Of a DNA stretch of 64,000 nucleotides, positions 12,565 through 21,767 are shown in pieces. The stretch is from the NCBI RefSeq assembly GCF_021648885.1, contig NZ_JAKJHZ010000001.1, forward strand, positions 124,001 through 188,000, given 5' to 3'. The stretch's first letter is position 1, and each line of letters begins with the position of its first letter. The stretch comes from Nocardioides potassii. GTDB lineage: Bacteria > Actinomycetota > Actinomycetes > Propionibacteriales > Nocardioidaceae. A program made the translations under genes and the position numbers. Under the pieces are notes generated by a model, which ran no database searches, was not told where the DNA came from, and saw nothing but the letters and a program-made list of their open reading frames with translations.

Positions 12565-12995
12565 GCTCGCCGTTCGTCCCGCCGCCCGACGCCGCGGTCT
12601 ACGTCATCAGCGTGGCGGCGGAGCTCACCGGCCTGCACCCGCAGACCCTGCGCGCCTACGAGCGGATGGGTCTCATCCAGCCCGGCCGCACCGGTGGCGG
12701 CGGGCGACGTTACTCCCACCGCGACATCGAGCGGCTGCGCCAGATCGCCGACCTGACCGGCGCCGGCATCGGGATCGAGGGTGTGCGCCGGATCATGGCG
12801 CTGGAGCTCCAGGTCGACGCGCTGCGCGCCCGCAACGAGGAGCTGCAGGCCGAGCTGGAGGCCCTCCGCCACGGTCTCGCCACCCGCGCCGCCGCGGCCC
12901 AATCGGCCCAGTCGGCGGCGCCCGCGACCAACAAGCTGCCGGTCCTGCACCAGGCGGTCGGTCAGTCCGTCGTCGTCTGGCGCCGCGGCACCTGA
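12561..12995 (+). CDS. hspR: heat-shock repressor HspR (MerR family)
   Basis: A 144-residue MerR-type regulator. The winged helix-turn-helix is YVISVAAELTGLHPQTLRAY followed by GLIQPGRTGGGGRRY, and the C-terminus forms a coiled-coil (ELQVDALRARNEELQAEL). In actinomycetes HspR binds HAIR repeats together with DnaK and represses the dnaK operon and clpB; HAIR-like sites are present here before both. The GTG start overlaps dnaJ in GTGA, so it is made as part of the chaperone operon. About 40 bases separate its stop from the transcription start predicted for the retron RNA. Confidence 0.97.
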   Translation: MSSPFVPPPDAAVYVISVAAELTGLHPQTLRAYERMGLIQPGRTGGGGRRYSHRDIERLRQIADLTGAGIGIEGVRRIMALELQVDALRARNEELQAELEALRHGLATRAAAAQSAQSAAPATNKLPVLHQAVGQSVVVWRRGT

Positions 12996-13022
12996 TCTCG
13001 CCTCCCCGTCGGTGATCCCGGC

Positions 13023-13028
13023 TAGGGT
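13023..13028 (+). promoter_or_regulatory. -10 box of the retron RNA
   Basis: TAGGGT ends 7 nt before G13036. The predicted transcription start therefore falls on the first base of inverted repeat a1, independent support for 13036 as the RNA 5' end. Confidence 0.65.
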
Positions 13029-13035
13029 CCCCGTC

Positions 13036-13047
13036 GTGCGGCAGCGC
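13036..13047 (+). repeat. retron inverted repeat a1
   Basis: GTGCGGCAGCGC; perfectly complementary to 13195-13206. Pairing of a1 and a2 closes the msr-msd fold in retrons. Confidence 0.7.
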
Positions 13048-13194
13048 CATCTCGAGACGGCGGACCGGTGCGCGTCACCGGCCCACCTCTCCGGGGATAC
13101 CCCGGGGGCCACCGGAACGTTCGGGCACGGCACCGCGCGCGAAGCGCTGCGCTCCGCTGCAGGAGATCGCGCGCACGACGGGACAGGTCGAGCA

Positions 13195-13206
13195 GCGCTG
13201 CCGCAC
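13195..13206 (+). repeat. retron inverted repeat a2
   Basis: GCGCTGCCGCAC, the exact reverse complement of a1, ending 23 bases before the reverse transcriptase start codon. Confidence 0.7.
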
Positions 13207-13229
13207 TCCTCCACGGTCCGGGCCGACGG

Positions 13230-14540
13230 GTGAGGCCCGACCTGGCGCGAGCCCTCTCCTCGGCGTTCCTCGCCGGCGAGTGGACCCGCGCGGGCATGGT
13301 GGAGAGCGGCGCCGTCGTGGTGGGCCGGCGCGCCCGCTGGCTGGGTCCGCTCGCGCGCCAGGTGCTCGAGCTCTATCCCCGCGCGCCGCTCGACCGGCCG
13401 CGCGAGCTCGCCACCAACCTCGCGAGGTGCCCGGCGGCGACCAGGGCGCTCGCCTCCGGACCGATGGTCCATCCCGTGGCGGTGACCCGGATGATGACCA
13501 ACCGGTGGCGGCTGCCGGTCCTCCACGACCTCGACGACCTGGCCACGCTCCTCGACCTCGACCAGGCGGCGCTCGCGTGGTTCGCCGACCCCAGGCACCT
13601 CGCGCGCGGCGCCACCGAGGCGCCGCTGCAGCACTACCGGGTCAGCCACCGGCCCGCGCCCAGCGGCGCGATCCGGGTCCTCGAGGCCCCGAAGCCGAGG
13701 CTCAAGCGGATCCAGCGTCGCCTGCTCGACGAGCTCGCCGGACGGATACCACCCCACGAGGCCGCTCGAGGCTTCCGGCCCGGTGGCTCGGTCGCCTCCT
13801 ACGCCGCTCCCCACGCGGGCCGCCCCGTCGTGCTGAGGCTCGACCTCGAGGCCTTCTTCGCGAGCGTCACCGTGTCCCGGGTCTACGGCACCTGGCGATC
13901 GGCGGGCTACCCCGAGCCCGTGGCGCACGCGCTCGCGGGCCTGGTGACCACGGTCCTGCCGGCGTCGGCGTGGCGGGCCGTGCCGACGCCGTCCGCCGAC
14001 CACCTGCTCGACGCGCACTGGCGACTCGGGCGCCGGCTGGCCCTGCCCCACCTGCCGCAGGGTGCGCCGACGTCACCGGCGGTGGCCAACCTCGCGGCGT
14101 TCGGCCTCGACGTACGCCTCACGGCGCTCGCCGCGTCCTGGGGCGGGCGCTACACGAGGTACGCCGACGACCTGGCGTTCTCGGGAGACCGGGGGTGGGG
14201 CCGCGGCACGTCGCGGCTGATCGATGCCATCGAGACCGTCGTCCGCGACGAGGGGTTCCGCCTCAACGCCCGCAAGACCGGCGTGATGCCGCGCGCCGGG
14301 CGCCAGCGCCTCGCCGGGCTCGTCGTCAACGACCGTCCGCGCGTCGCAAGGTCCGAGGTCGACCTGCTCCGCGCGATCCTGCACAACTGCCGGCGCCACG
14401 GCCCGAGCAGCCAGAACCGTGACGACCTACAGGCCTGGGAGGCCCACCTGCGCGGCCGGATCGCCTGGGTCGCGCAGCACGACCCGGCCCGGGGTGCGCG
14501 GCTGCAGGAGGTCCACGACGCCATCGACTGGAGTCGGTGA
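13230..14540 (+). CDS. retron-type reverse transcriptase
   Basis: A 436-residue RNA-directed DNA polymerase. RT landmarks in order: fingers RVLEAPKPRLKRIQRRLLD (about 150), ARGFRPGGSVASYAAPH (YAAPH 191-195, position of the retron NAxxH motif), LRLDLEAFFASV with catalytic D205, LPQGAPTSPAVANLA (from about 275), the active site RYADDLAFSG (Y311-D314), GFRLNARKTGVM, and QRLAGLVVND at about 360 where retrons have VTG. N-terminal of the RT core lie more than 100 residues with no recognised domain. The GTG at 13230 forms a GTGA overlap with the upstream reading frame; no clear ribosome site is seen. It should reverse-transcribe the adjacent msd. The NAxxH-to-YAAPH and VTG-to-LAG changes mark a divergent clade. 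Other RT classes (DGR, group II intron, Abi) are less likely because of the upstream RNA and absence of their partners. Confidence 0.87.
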   Translation: MRPDLARALSSAFLAGEWTRAGMVESGAVVVGRRARWLGPLARQVLELYPRAPLDRPRELATNLARCPAATRALASGPMVHPVAVTRMMTNRWRLPVLHDLDDLATLLDLDQAALAWFADPRHLARGATEAPLQHYRVSHRPAPSGAIRVLEAPKPRLKRIQRRLLDELAGRIPPHEAARGFRPGGSVASYAAPHAGRPVVLRLDLEAFFASVTVSRVYGTWRSAGYPEPVAHALAGLVTTVLPASAWRAVPTPSADHLLDAHWRLGRRLALPHLPQGAPTSPAVANLAAFGLDVRLTALAASWGGRYTRYADDLAFSGDRGWGRGTSRLIDAIETVVRDEGFRLNARKTGVMPRAGRQRLAGLVVNDRPRVARSEVDLLRAILHNCRRHGPSSQNRDDLQAWEAHLRGRIAWVAQHDPARGARLQEVHDAIDWSR

Positions 14541-14557
14541 CTGTCCGTGCCGCCGCA

Positions 14558-14563
14558 TAGGGT
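14558..14563 (+). promoter_or_regulatory. -10 box upstream of the small Cys/His protein
   Basis: TAGGGT ends 6 nt before a GTG at 14570, giving the genes after the reverse transcriptase their own start point. Confidence 0.55.
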
Positions 14564-14569
14564 CAGGGG

Positions 14570-14593
14570 GTGATCAGGCCGGTGAGCGAATGA
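14570..14593 (+). CDS. 7-codon leaderless leader peptide
   Basis: GTG at 14570 opens a frame reading VIRPVSE and ends at TGA 14591-14593, overlapping the ATG (14590) of the next gene in an ATGA. A leaderless mini-ORF coupled to the following gene is a plausible translational control; it may also be chance. Confidence 0.35.
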   Translation: MIRPVSE

Positions 14594-14832
14594 GCAAGAT
14601 GGACAACCTGCGCGCGATGCGCGAGGCGAAGTACGCCGAGTCGCAGAAGCGGGCGGCCGCCGCTCCGGCCAGGGCGAAGGCGCCCGTCGCGCCGCCGGCC
14701 CCGAAGAAGTCGGCCCCTGCAGCCACCTCCGCGGTGGCGACCGACGAGGACCTGTGCGGTCACCGCAACATGGGCGGTCGCACCTGCACGCGCGAGAAGG
14801 GCCACGCGGCCAAGAGCCACCGCTACTCCTGA
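14590..14832 (+). CDS. 80-residue Cys/His-tailed hypothetical protein
   Basis: A small basic protein: residues 1-20 are charged (MSKMDNLRAMREAKYAES), the middle is an Ala/Pro/Lys-rich disordered linker, and the C-terminus carries CGHRNMGGRTCTREKGHAAK followed by SHRYS, with two Cys and three His that could bind a metal. A GGTGAG ribosome site lies 3 bases before the ATG, too close to be ideal. Its position next to the reverse transcriptase makes it a candidate accessory or effector protein of the retron, but its own promoter and the generic look of the tail leave open that it is unrelated. Family function unknown to me. Confidence 0.7.
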   Translation: MSKMDNLRAMREAKYAESQKRAAAAPARAKAPVAPPAPKKSAPAATSAVATDEDLCGHRNMGGRTCTREKGHAAKSHRYS

Positions 14833-14844
14833 GCCGCTGCCCGG

Positions 14845-15630
14845 TCAGGCGCCGAGCGCGTCCTCGGGCACGCCGGCCGGGTGGGGCGCCGGCTCCCGGC
14901 GCAGCTCGGCCACCTGCGTCACCAGCGCGGCCATCACCTCGTCGGCCACCCGGCGCACGGTCGCGTCGTCGACGTCCACGCCGTCACGGGCACCGGCGAG
15001 ACGTCGTACGTCGATGGGCTCGCCGACCGCGACCGAGACGCGGGGGCGCAGGACGGTGTTGCGGAGCAGGCGGGGGAGGATCCCGGACGTCCCGACCACC
15101 TGCTGCGCGCCCACGAGTGCCACCGGCACGACCGGCGCGCCGGTGCGGAGCGCGAGGCGGACCGCGCCGGTCTTCGAGCGTTCGGGCCAGTGCTGCCGGT
15201 CGCGGGTGATCCGGCCCTCGGGGAACAGCCCGACCGCCTCTCCCGCCGCGAGCGCGGCCGCAGCGGCGTCGAGCGACCCGGCGGCCGATGCCGTGCCGCG
15301 GAGGACGGGGATGAAACCCAGCCGGCGGGCGAGCGGACCCACGAGAGCGGAGCGGAAGACGCCGCCGGTCGCCATCAGGCGCAGCGACCGGCCGAGCCTC
15401 CGCCCCACGAGGGCGAGCAGGATGCCGTCGGCGACGCTCGTGTGGTTGGCCACGACGATGACCGGCCCGTCCGGCAGCTCGCCGTCCGGGACCGCGCGTC
15501 GGGTGAGCTCGAGTCGGCTGACGGCCGACGCGACGACCCCGAGCAGGCTCGCGGCGACGGCGTACAGGAGGGCGGCGCGGAGCCCGGGGCGCTGCCAGGT
15601 GGGTTCGAGGCGCGACGAGACGGGTGACAT
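14845..15630 (-). CDS. PlsC-type lysophospholipid acyltransferase
   Basis: A 261-residue membrane-associated acyltransferase, probably 1-acylglycerol-3-phosphate acyltransferase forming phosphatidic acid in phospholipid synthesis. The HX4D catalytic motif is NHTSVADG (near residue 67), and the acceptor-binding motif is FPEGRITR further on, with VPVAL after it. A hydrophobic segment near residues 18-36 likely embeds it in the membrane. ATG start at 15630. It converges on the small Cys/His gene 12 bases away. Confidence 0.9.
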   Translation of the reverse strand: MSPVSSRLEPTWQRPGLRAALLYAVAASLLGVVASAVSRLELTRRAVPDGELPDGPVIVVANHTSVADGILLALVGRRLGRSLRLMATGGVFRSALVGPLARRLGFIPVLRGTASAAGSLDAAAAALAAGEAVGLFPEGRITRDRQHWPERSKTGAVRLALRTGAPVVPVALVGAQQVVGTSGILPRLLRNTVLRPRVSVAVGEPIDVRRLAGARDGVDVDDATVRRVADEVMAALVTQVAELRREPAPHPAGVPEDALGA

Positions 15631-15679
15631 GTGCCCGAGTGTGGGTCACCGCGCGGGTGTCGCGCGTGAGTATCCGGGT

Positions 15680-16465
15680 TCAGGTCCAGTGGCCCGGCCG
15701 GGCCAGCCCGTCCGGCAGCTGCGTCGTCGCGTCGCCGGCCGCGGCATTGACCTGGGGCTGCGCGAGGAAGAGCGTCGTCGAGAGGGCGGCTCCGGTGAGG
15801 TCCGCGCCGCGGAGGTCGGCGCCGAGCAGGTCGGCGTCAGTGAGGTCGGCGCCGCGGAGGTCCGCGCCGATGAGGAGCGCGCCCCGCAGGGTGCAGCCGC
15901 GCAGGTCGCCGGCCACCCGCTGCCCGGCCAGGTCCCGGCGCGACAGGTCGCGCGCCTCGGGCCACCGGCGTCGTACGCGCGCGCTGGCCGCGCCGAGCAG
16001 GCCGCCGACCTGCTCGTGGAGCTCGTCGACATCAGTGGTCAGCAGGGTCTCGGGGTCGGCTCCGGTCAGCTGCTCGACCCGGGTGCGGACCGACGCCGCG
16101 TCCGGGTCCGGTGCACGCCGCTCGACCTCGTCGAGGTGCACGAGCATCTCGTGCAGCTGGCGCATCACCGACAGCACGGCGCCCATCTCCGCGAGGTTGT
16201 CGTTCTCGCGCCAGGACACCCGGGCGTACGTCACCTGGGACACCTGCTGGCCCGCACCGAAGCACTCGAAGACCGTGCACCCGGGCCAGCCGTCCTCGCG
16301 CAGCGTGGCATGGATGCGGCAGCGGTCGTCGTCGAGCAGGTTGAGGCAGGGCGGGCCTCCGGGCTTGTCGACGCCGAACCCCGATGCGGCCGAGAAGGGC
16401 AGCAGCACGCAGCACAGGCCGAAGCAGCGTGCGCAGTCAGACCTCAGCTCCGGCGGGGGTGCCAC
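15680..16465 (-). CDS. Cys-cluster protein with C-terminal pentapeptide repeats
   Basis: A 261-residue protein of two parts. The N-terminus (residues about 9-75) contains CARCFGLCC, a further CLNLLDDDRCRIH and CTVFEC, a YkgJ-like arrangement that may bind zinc or iron. The middle is helical and charged. Residues about 180-235 are tandem pentapeptides of the A(D/N)LxX type (GADLRGADLTDADLLGADLR) that fold as a right-handed quadrilateral beta-helix. Function unknown; pentapeptide proteins in other bacteria mimic DNA or scaffold membrane proteins. GTG start at 16465; the small gene at 16494-16604 lies 28 bases upstream on the same strand and may share its transcript. Confidence 0.75.
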   Translation of the reverse strand: MAPPPELRSDCARCFGLCCVLLPFSAASGFGVDKPGGPPCLNLLDDDRCRIHATLREDGWPGCTVFECFGAGQQVSQVTYARVSWRENDNLAEMGAVLSVMRQLHEMLVHLDEVERRAPDPDAASVRTRVEQLTGADPETLLTTDVDELHEQVGGLLGAASARVRRRWPEARDLSRRDLAGQRVAGDLRGCTLRGALLIGADLRGADLTDADLLGADLRGADLTGAALSTTLFLAQPQVNAAAGDATTQLPDGLARPGHWT

Positions 16466-16493
16466 CGGGGGATCGTGTCATGCCGCGACGGGC

Positions 16494-16604
16494 TCAGTAC
16501 CAGTTGTTCTGGATCGCAGTCGCGTTGACGAACGTCAGCGCGACGAAGAGCGTCGCGATGATGCGGTTGTCGTTGAGGTACTTCGGCATCGTGAACAGGC
16601 CCAT
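16494..16604 (-). CDS. 36-residue small membrane protein
   Basis: Starting at the ATG at 16604 the product is a 36-residue peptide with a basic start (MPKYLNDNR), one hydrophobic segment (IIATLFVALTFVNATAI) and the tail QNNWY. A second ATG at 16589 would give 31 residues. The single-pass layout and clean hydrophobic core look like a real membrane micropeptide. The reading frame is open further upstream to 16760, but that part would run antiparallel into the promoter of the opposite gene and looks non-coding. Function unknown. Confidence 0.5.
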   Translation of the reverse strand: MGLFTMPKYLNDNRIIATLFVALTFVNATAIQNNWY

Positions 16605-16705
16605 ATCCCAAGACTGCCCCGCCGTCTCAGGAATCAAACAATTGAAAAGTAAAGTCTCGGGCCAGCAGGCAAATACTTCACCCCGGGGCGCCACCGGCCC
16701 CTCCG

Positions 16706-16711
16706 TAGGGT
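16706..16711 (+). promoter_or_regulatory. -10 box of the leaderless stress-protein gene
   Basis: TAGGGT ends 6 nt before the ATG at 16718. Confidence 0.6.
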
Positions 16712-16717
16712 GGAGGC

Positions 16718-17230
16718 ATGTCCACCTCAGGCCTGGTCCCGGGCTCGCAGCCCGGCTCACCGCTCAAGCTGCAGTTCCCCCAGTCGCTGGCCGTCTACGA
16801 CGACTACGCCTCGGCCCAGAAGAGCGTCGACTTCCTCTCCGACGCCAAGTTCCCGGTCGACCAGCTGATGATCGTCGGCACGGACCTCAAGCGCATCGAG
16901 CGGGTCACCGGCCGGCTCACGTGGTCGAAGGTCGCCGTCGGCGGCATCCTTTCGGGGCTCTGGCTCGGCCTCTTCATCGGGCTGATCTTCGCGCTGTTCA
17001 CCGAGGAGAACCTGTGGCAGGTGCTGCTGAGCACCGCCTTCATGGGCGCGACGTTCGGCCTGGTGTGGGCGCTGATCGGCTATGCCGCCACCCGCGGCCA
17101 GCGCGACTTCTCCTCCGTCACCCAGGTGGTGGCCACCCGCTACGAGGTGCTGGTGGAGAACAAGCACGCAGCCCGGGCGCGCGAGCTCCTCGCCGGGCTG
17201 CCCGGCGCGCTGCCCAACCCGTTCGCCTGA
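16718..17230 (+). CDS. general-stress-type membrane protein (GSP17M-like)
   Basis: A 170-residue protein. Residues about 20-60 (LAVYDDYASAQKSVDFLSD) are the heat-induced stress protein YflT/GSP17M-like domain common in actinomycetes, followed by two membrane helices (VGGILSGLWLGLFIGLIFAL and a second near 95-115) and a C-terminal cytoplasmic strand-helix (ATRYEVLVENKHAARARELL). Role unknown. Leaderless. It directly precedes the HAIR-controlled clpB gene on the same strand, but has its own promoter. Confidence 0.8.
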   Translation: MSTSGLVPGSQPGSPLKLQFPQSLAVYDDYASAQKSVDFLSDAKFPVDQLMIVGTDLKRIERVTGRLTWSKVAVGGILSGLWLGLFIGLIFALFTEENLWQVLLSTAFMGATFGLVWALIGYAATRGQRDFSSVTQVVATRYEVLVENKHAARARELLAGLPGALPNPFA

Positions 17231-17256
17231 CCGCTGACCTCGGCAAACTTCTGAGA

Positions 17257-17277
17257 GTTGAGGGGAATCGACTCAAC
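17257..17277. promoter_or_regulatory. HAIR operator for HspR, clpB promoter
   Basis: GTTGAGG-N7-ACTCAAC matches 11 of 14 defined bases of the HspR repeat and lies 90 bases before the clpB start. A second palindrome, GGGACCAC-A-GTGGTCCC at 17299-17315, follows it and may be another regulator site or a leader hairpin. Confidence 0.72.
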
Positions 17278-17367
17278 TTCTGGCGCGTTGCAACCGGTGG
17301 GACCACAGTGGTCCCGTGACGGTCGCCCACGCGACCTCCTCGACCAGCCACACCCGGAGGAGATGAG

Positions 17368-19950
<2,583 letters not shown>

Positions 19951-19960
19951 CCCCCGACCC

Positions 19961-20034
19961 CTGTAACGCCGGGTTAGCTCGTGTACCGACTGGCATGCAT
20001 GCCAGTCGGTACAGTTCCTAACCCGGCGTTACAG
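19961..20034. repeat. 74-bp palindromic element, copy 1
   Basis: Outer arms of 16 bp (19961-19976 and 20019-20034) are perfectly complementary, and inside lies a perfect 30-bp palindrome (19983-20012, centred on GCATGC). It sits between the convergent ends of clpB and the globin gene and contains the globin stop codon (20018-20020). Copy 2, of identical length with identical outer arms, is at 31313-31386. Likely roles: bidirectional terminator, or a small non-autonomous mobile repeat. Confidence 0.85.
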
Positions 20035-20509
20035 CGCCTCGCGGACCATTGACGGCGGCCGGGCCGTCCCAGTCCCAGCGGGGCATCGGGAGGTCGTCGG
20101 GGACGTCGTCGGCCGACCGGCCCCAGGCCAGGAACGGCCCGAGGGCCGACCAGGTGACGTAGTCGGTGAGCGCCTGCCGCAGTCGGTCGTCGTCGGGCAC
20201 GCCGGCCTCGTCGAAGCTGTCGACCACGCACTGCACGAAGCGCGGCGACGCCTCCTCCATGTACGCGCCCTCGCCGGCGTGGAGCCGCTGCACGTGCGAC
20301 TCGCTGCCGCCCCGCGCCCCGGTGTACGTCGCCGGCCCGCCGAGAGCCTCGGCCCAGTAGGCGGCCAGCCGCTCGGTGTGGTCGGGCTGGTTGTCGGCGT
20401 GGGAGAAGGGGTGGTTGAGCAGCTCGTCGGCCAGGCAGCGCTGGTGGGTCGCCTCGGCCAGGCGCTCGAAGACCTCCATGCCGCCGGCCGCCTCGTAGAT
20501 CGTGGTCAC
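20018..20509 (-). CDS. truncated hemoglobin-like globin
   Basis: A 163-residue group II-type (2/2) globin. HPFSHADNQPDHTERLAAYW and a downstream GARGGSESHVQRLHAG carry the heme pocket; H in HVQRLH is the likely proximal ligand and W in VTWSALGPFLAWG the helix-G Trp of this group. Expected to bind oxygen or NO in the cytoplasm. GTG at 20509 gives the normal N-terminus (VTTIYEAAGG); longer starts add a basic, non-homologous extension. The last codons and the TAG stop come from the palindromic element, so the C-terminal tail has probably been altered by its insertion. Confidence 0.85.
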   Translation of the reverse strand: MTTIYEAAGGMEVFERLAEATHQRCLADELLNHPFSHADNQPDHTERLAAYWAEALGGPATYTGARGGSESHVQRLHAGEGAYMEEASPRFVQCVVDSFDEAGVPDDDRLRQALTDYVTWSALGPFLAWGRSADDVPDDLPMPRWDWDGPAAVNGPRGAVTPG

Positions 20510-20640
20510 CGCCCGATCGTCGTACGACGAACGGCGACAGGGAAGGGGGCGACCTTGACGATCCCGACGGCCTCGTTGCAGGGTCGTGGCCACGCGCCCG
20601 GGTCTCTCGGAACCCCGGGCACTTCTCTCGGGAGCACCAG

Positions 20641-21621
20641 ATGCATCGATCGACCATGTCCGCGCGCGCCCGCGCCGGGCGCCGTACCGTCGCTGCGACG
20701 CTCGTCGCCCTCCTCGTCGCGGTCCTCGCGATCACCGCCGCCGCGCCCGCCCAGGCGGCCAGCGCGTGGCCGATCACCAAGGCCGGGCAGCCGCGCAACA
20801 ACAACGCCATGGCGCTGCAGTACCTGCTCACCGCCCGGGGCTACCCGACGACGGCCGACGGGATCTTCGGCAGCGGCACGACGGCCAACCTGCAGTCCTT
20901 CCAGGCGGCGCAGGGCATCTCACCGGTCGACGGGATCGCCGGCAGCGGCACCTGGCCGCGGCTCGTGGTCCAGGTGGCGCAGGGCTCGACGAACACCAAC
21001 GCGGTGAAGGCGGCGCAGACCCAGCTCAACAAGTACGGCGCGAACCTCGTCGTCGACGGCGTCTTCGGCTCGGGCACCCGCGCGTCCGTCGTGCAGTTCC
21101 AGGCCAACCGCGGCCTGTCGCAGACCGGCACCGTCGACCTCGCGACCTGGCAGGAGCTGCTCGGCTGGAGCCAGACCTACGACCAGACGCTCTGCTACGT
21201 CACCGGCGGCTCGACTGCGTCGTCACTGATCCCCGCGCAGGTCGACAACGTGCAGCGGATCCTCGCCGCGACCCGCAACGCCGGCGGCAACCGCAACGCG
21301 CAGGTCATCGCGCTCATGACGGCCATGCAGGAGTCGCGATTCTGCAACATCCAGTTCGGCGACCGCGACTCGCTCGGCCTGTTCCAGCAGCGGCCGAGCC
21401 AGGGCTGGTGCTCCGGCGGCACAGCCTGCGTGAACCCGACCTACGCCACCCAGGGCTTCCTCGGCGTCTCGGCCTACACCTCCAACCCCGGCCTCTTCGA
21501 CATCTCCGGCTGGGAGACGATGGGCAAGACGTACGCCGCCGACAAGGTGCAGCGCTCCTGCTGCCCGACGGCGTACGCCCAGTGGGAGTCGATGGCCACG
21601 ACGCTGGCCGACACCTACTGA
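20641..21621 (+). CDS. secreted peptidoglycan-binding lytic-type protein
   Basis: A 326-residue exported protein. A signal peptide ends at APAQA-AS (about 39). Two peptidoglycan-binding type 1 domains follow (about 45-105 and 112-175), each with the DGIFGSGT or DGVFGSGT turn. The C-terminal region (about 205-326) contains ALMTAMQESRFCN and GDRDSLGLFQQRPSQGW, a pattern of actinobacterial lysozyme-like/transglycosylase proteins in which the Glu of MQES would be the catalytic acid; two Cys pairs may form disulfides. Probable role in cell-wall remodelling. A GGGAG ribosome site precedes the ATG; the ATG at 20656 is a possible alternative. Confidence 0.85.
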   Translation: MHRSTMSARARAGRRTVAATLVALLVAVLAITAAAPAQAASAWPITKAGQPRNNNAMALQYLLTARGYPTTADGIFGSGTTANLQSFQAAQGISPVDGIAGSGTWPRLVVQVAQGSTNTNAVKAAQTQLNKYGANLVVDGVFGSGTRASVVQFQANRGLSQTGTVDLATWQELLGWSQTYDQTLCYVTGGSTASSLIPAQVDNVQRILAATRNAGGNRNAQVIALMTAMQESRFCNIQFGDRDSLGLFQQRPSQGWCSGGTACVNPTYATQGFLGVSAYTSNPGLFDISGWETMGKTYAADKVQRSCCPTAYAQWESMATTLADTY

Positions 21622-21630
21622 TCGATCTCC

Positions 21631-21726
21631 CCGCTGGTCGAGGAGGTCGCGTAGCGACCGTCACAAGACCCGGCTCCACTGACTGGGTCTCGTGACAGGC
21701 GCCAGGGCGCCTTCCTCGACCAGCGG
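21631..21726. repeat. 96-bp inverted-repeat element or terminator
   Basis: Perfect 14-bp outer arms (CCGCTGGTCGAGGA at 21631-21644 and its complement at 21713-21726) enclose a nested hairpin GTCAC-A-AGACCC / GGGTCT-C-GTGAC. It starts 10 bases after the peptidoglycan-binding gene, so it can end that transcript. The GGTCGAG-type arm looks like a dispersed repeat, but I see no second full copy in the window. Confidence 0.65.
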
Positions 21727-21767
21727 TTTCTCGCCCTGCCGTCAGGTTGTTCTCAGCAGGCTGCGCG

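Larger units (their letters stand above)
13036..13206 (+). ncRNA. candidate retron msr-msd RNA
   Basis: A 171-nt stretch directly upstream of the reverse transcriptase, bounded by a perfect 12-bp inverted repeat (13036-13047 and 13195-13206). Between the arms are three compact hairpins suited to an msr: 13065-13070/13076-13081 with a 5-nt loop, 13088-13096/13100-13108 with a 3-nt loop and two G-U pairs, and 13112-13116/13120-13124. They are followed by an msd-like hairpin with an 8-bp stem 13135-13142/13167-13174. The order a1-msr-msd-a2-RT is that of known retrons. A G in CTCGAGAC (13051-13058), just after a1, could be the branching guanosine. An alternative reading is a 65-codon leaderless ORF in the same interval; its third-position GC is visibly lower than that of neighbouring genes, which favours RNA. 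Confidence 0.7.

Noticed and set aside
13036..13233. Leaderless peptide as the main product of this interval
   Set aside because: Possible, but the perfect 12-bp flanking repeat, hairpins and lower third-position GC favour a structured RNA; kept as an alternative finding.
13280..14422. 380-codon plus-strand frame across the reverse transcriptase
   Set aside because: It is the +1 shadow of the RT; Arg/Pro/Ala-rich translation with no motifs, whereas the other frame has all RT motifs.
20540..20640. c-di-AMP (ydaO) riboswitch before the peptidoglycan-binding gene
   Set aside because: Such genes are classic ydaO targets, but the conserved core sequences are not present; only a 7-bp GCCCGGG/CCCGGGC pairing is seen.
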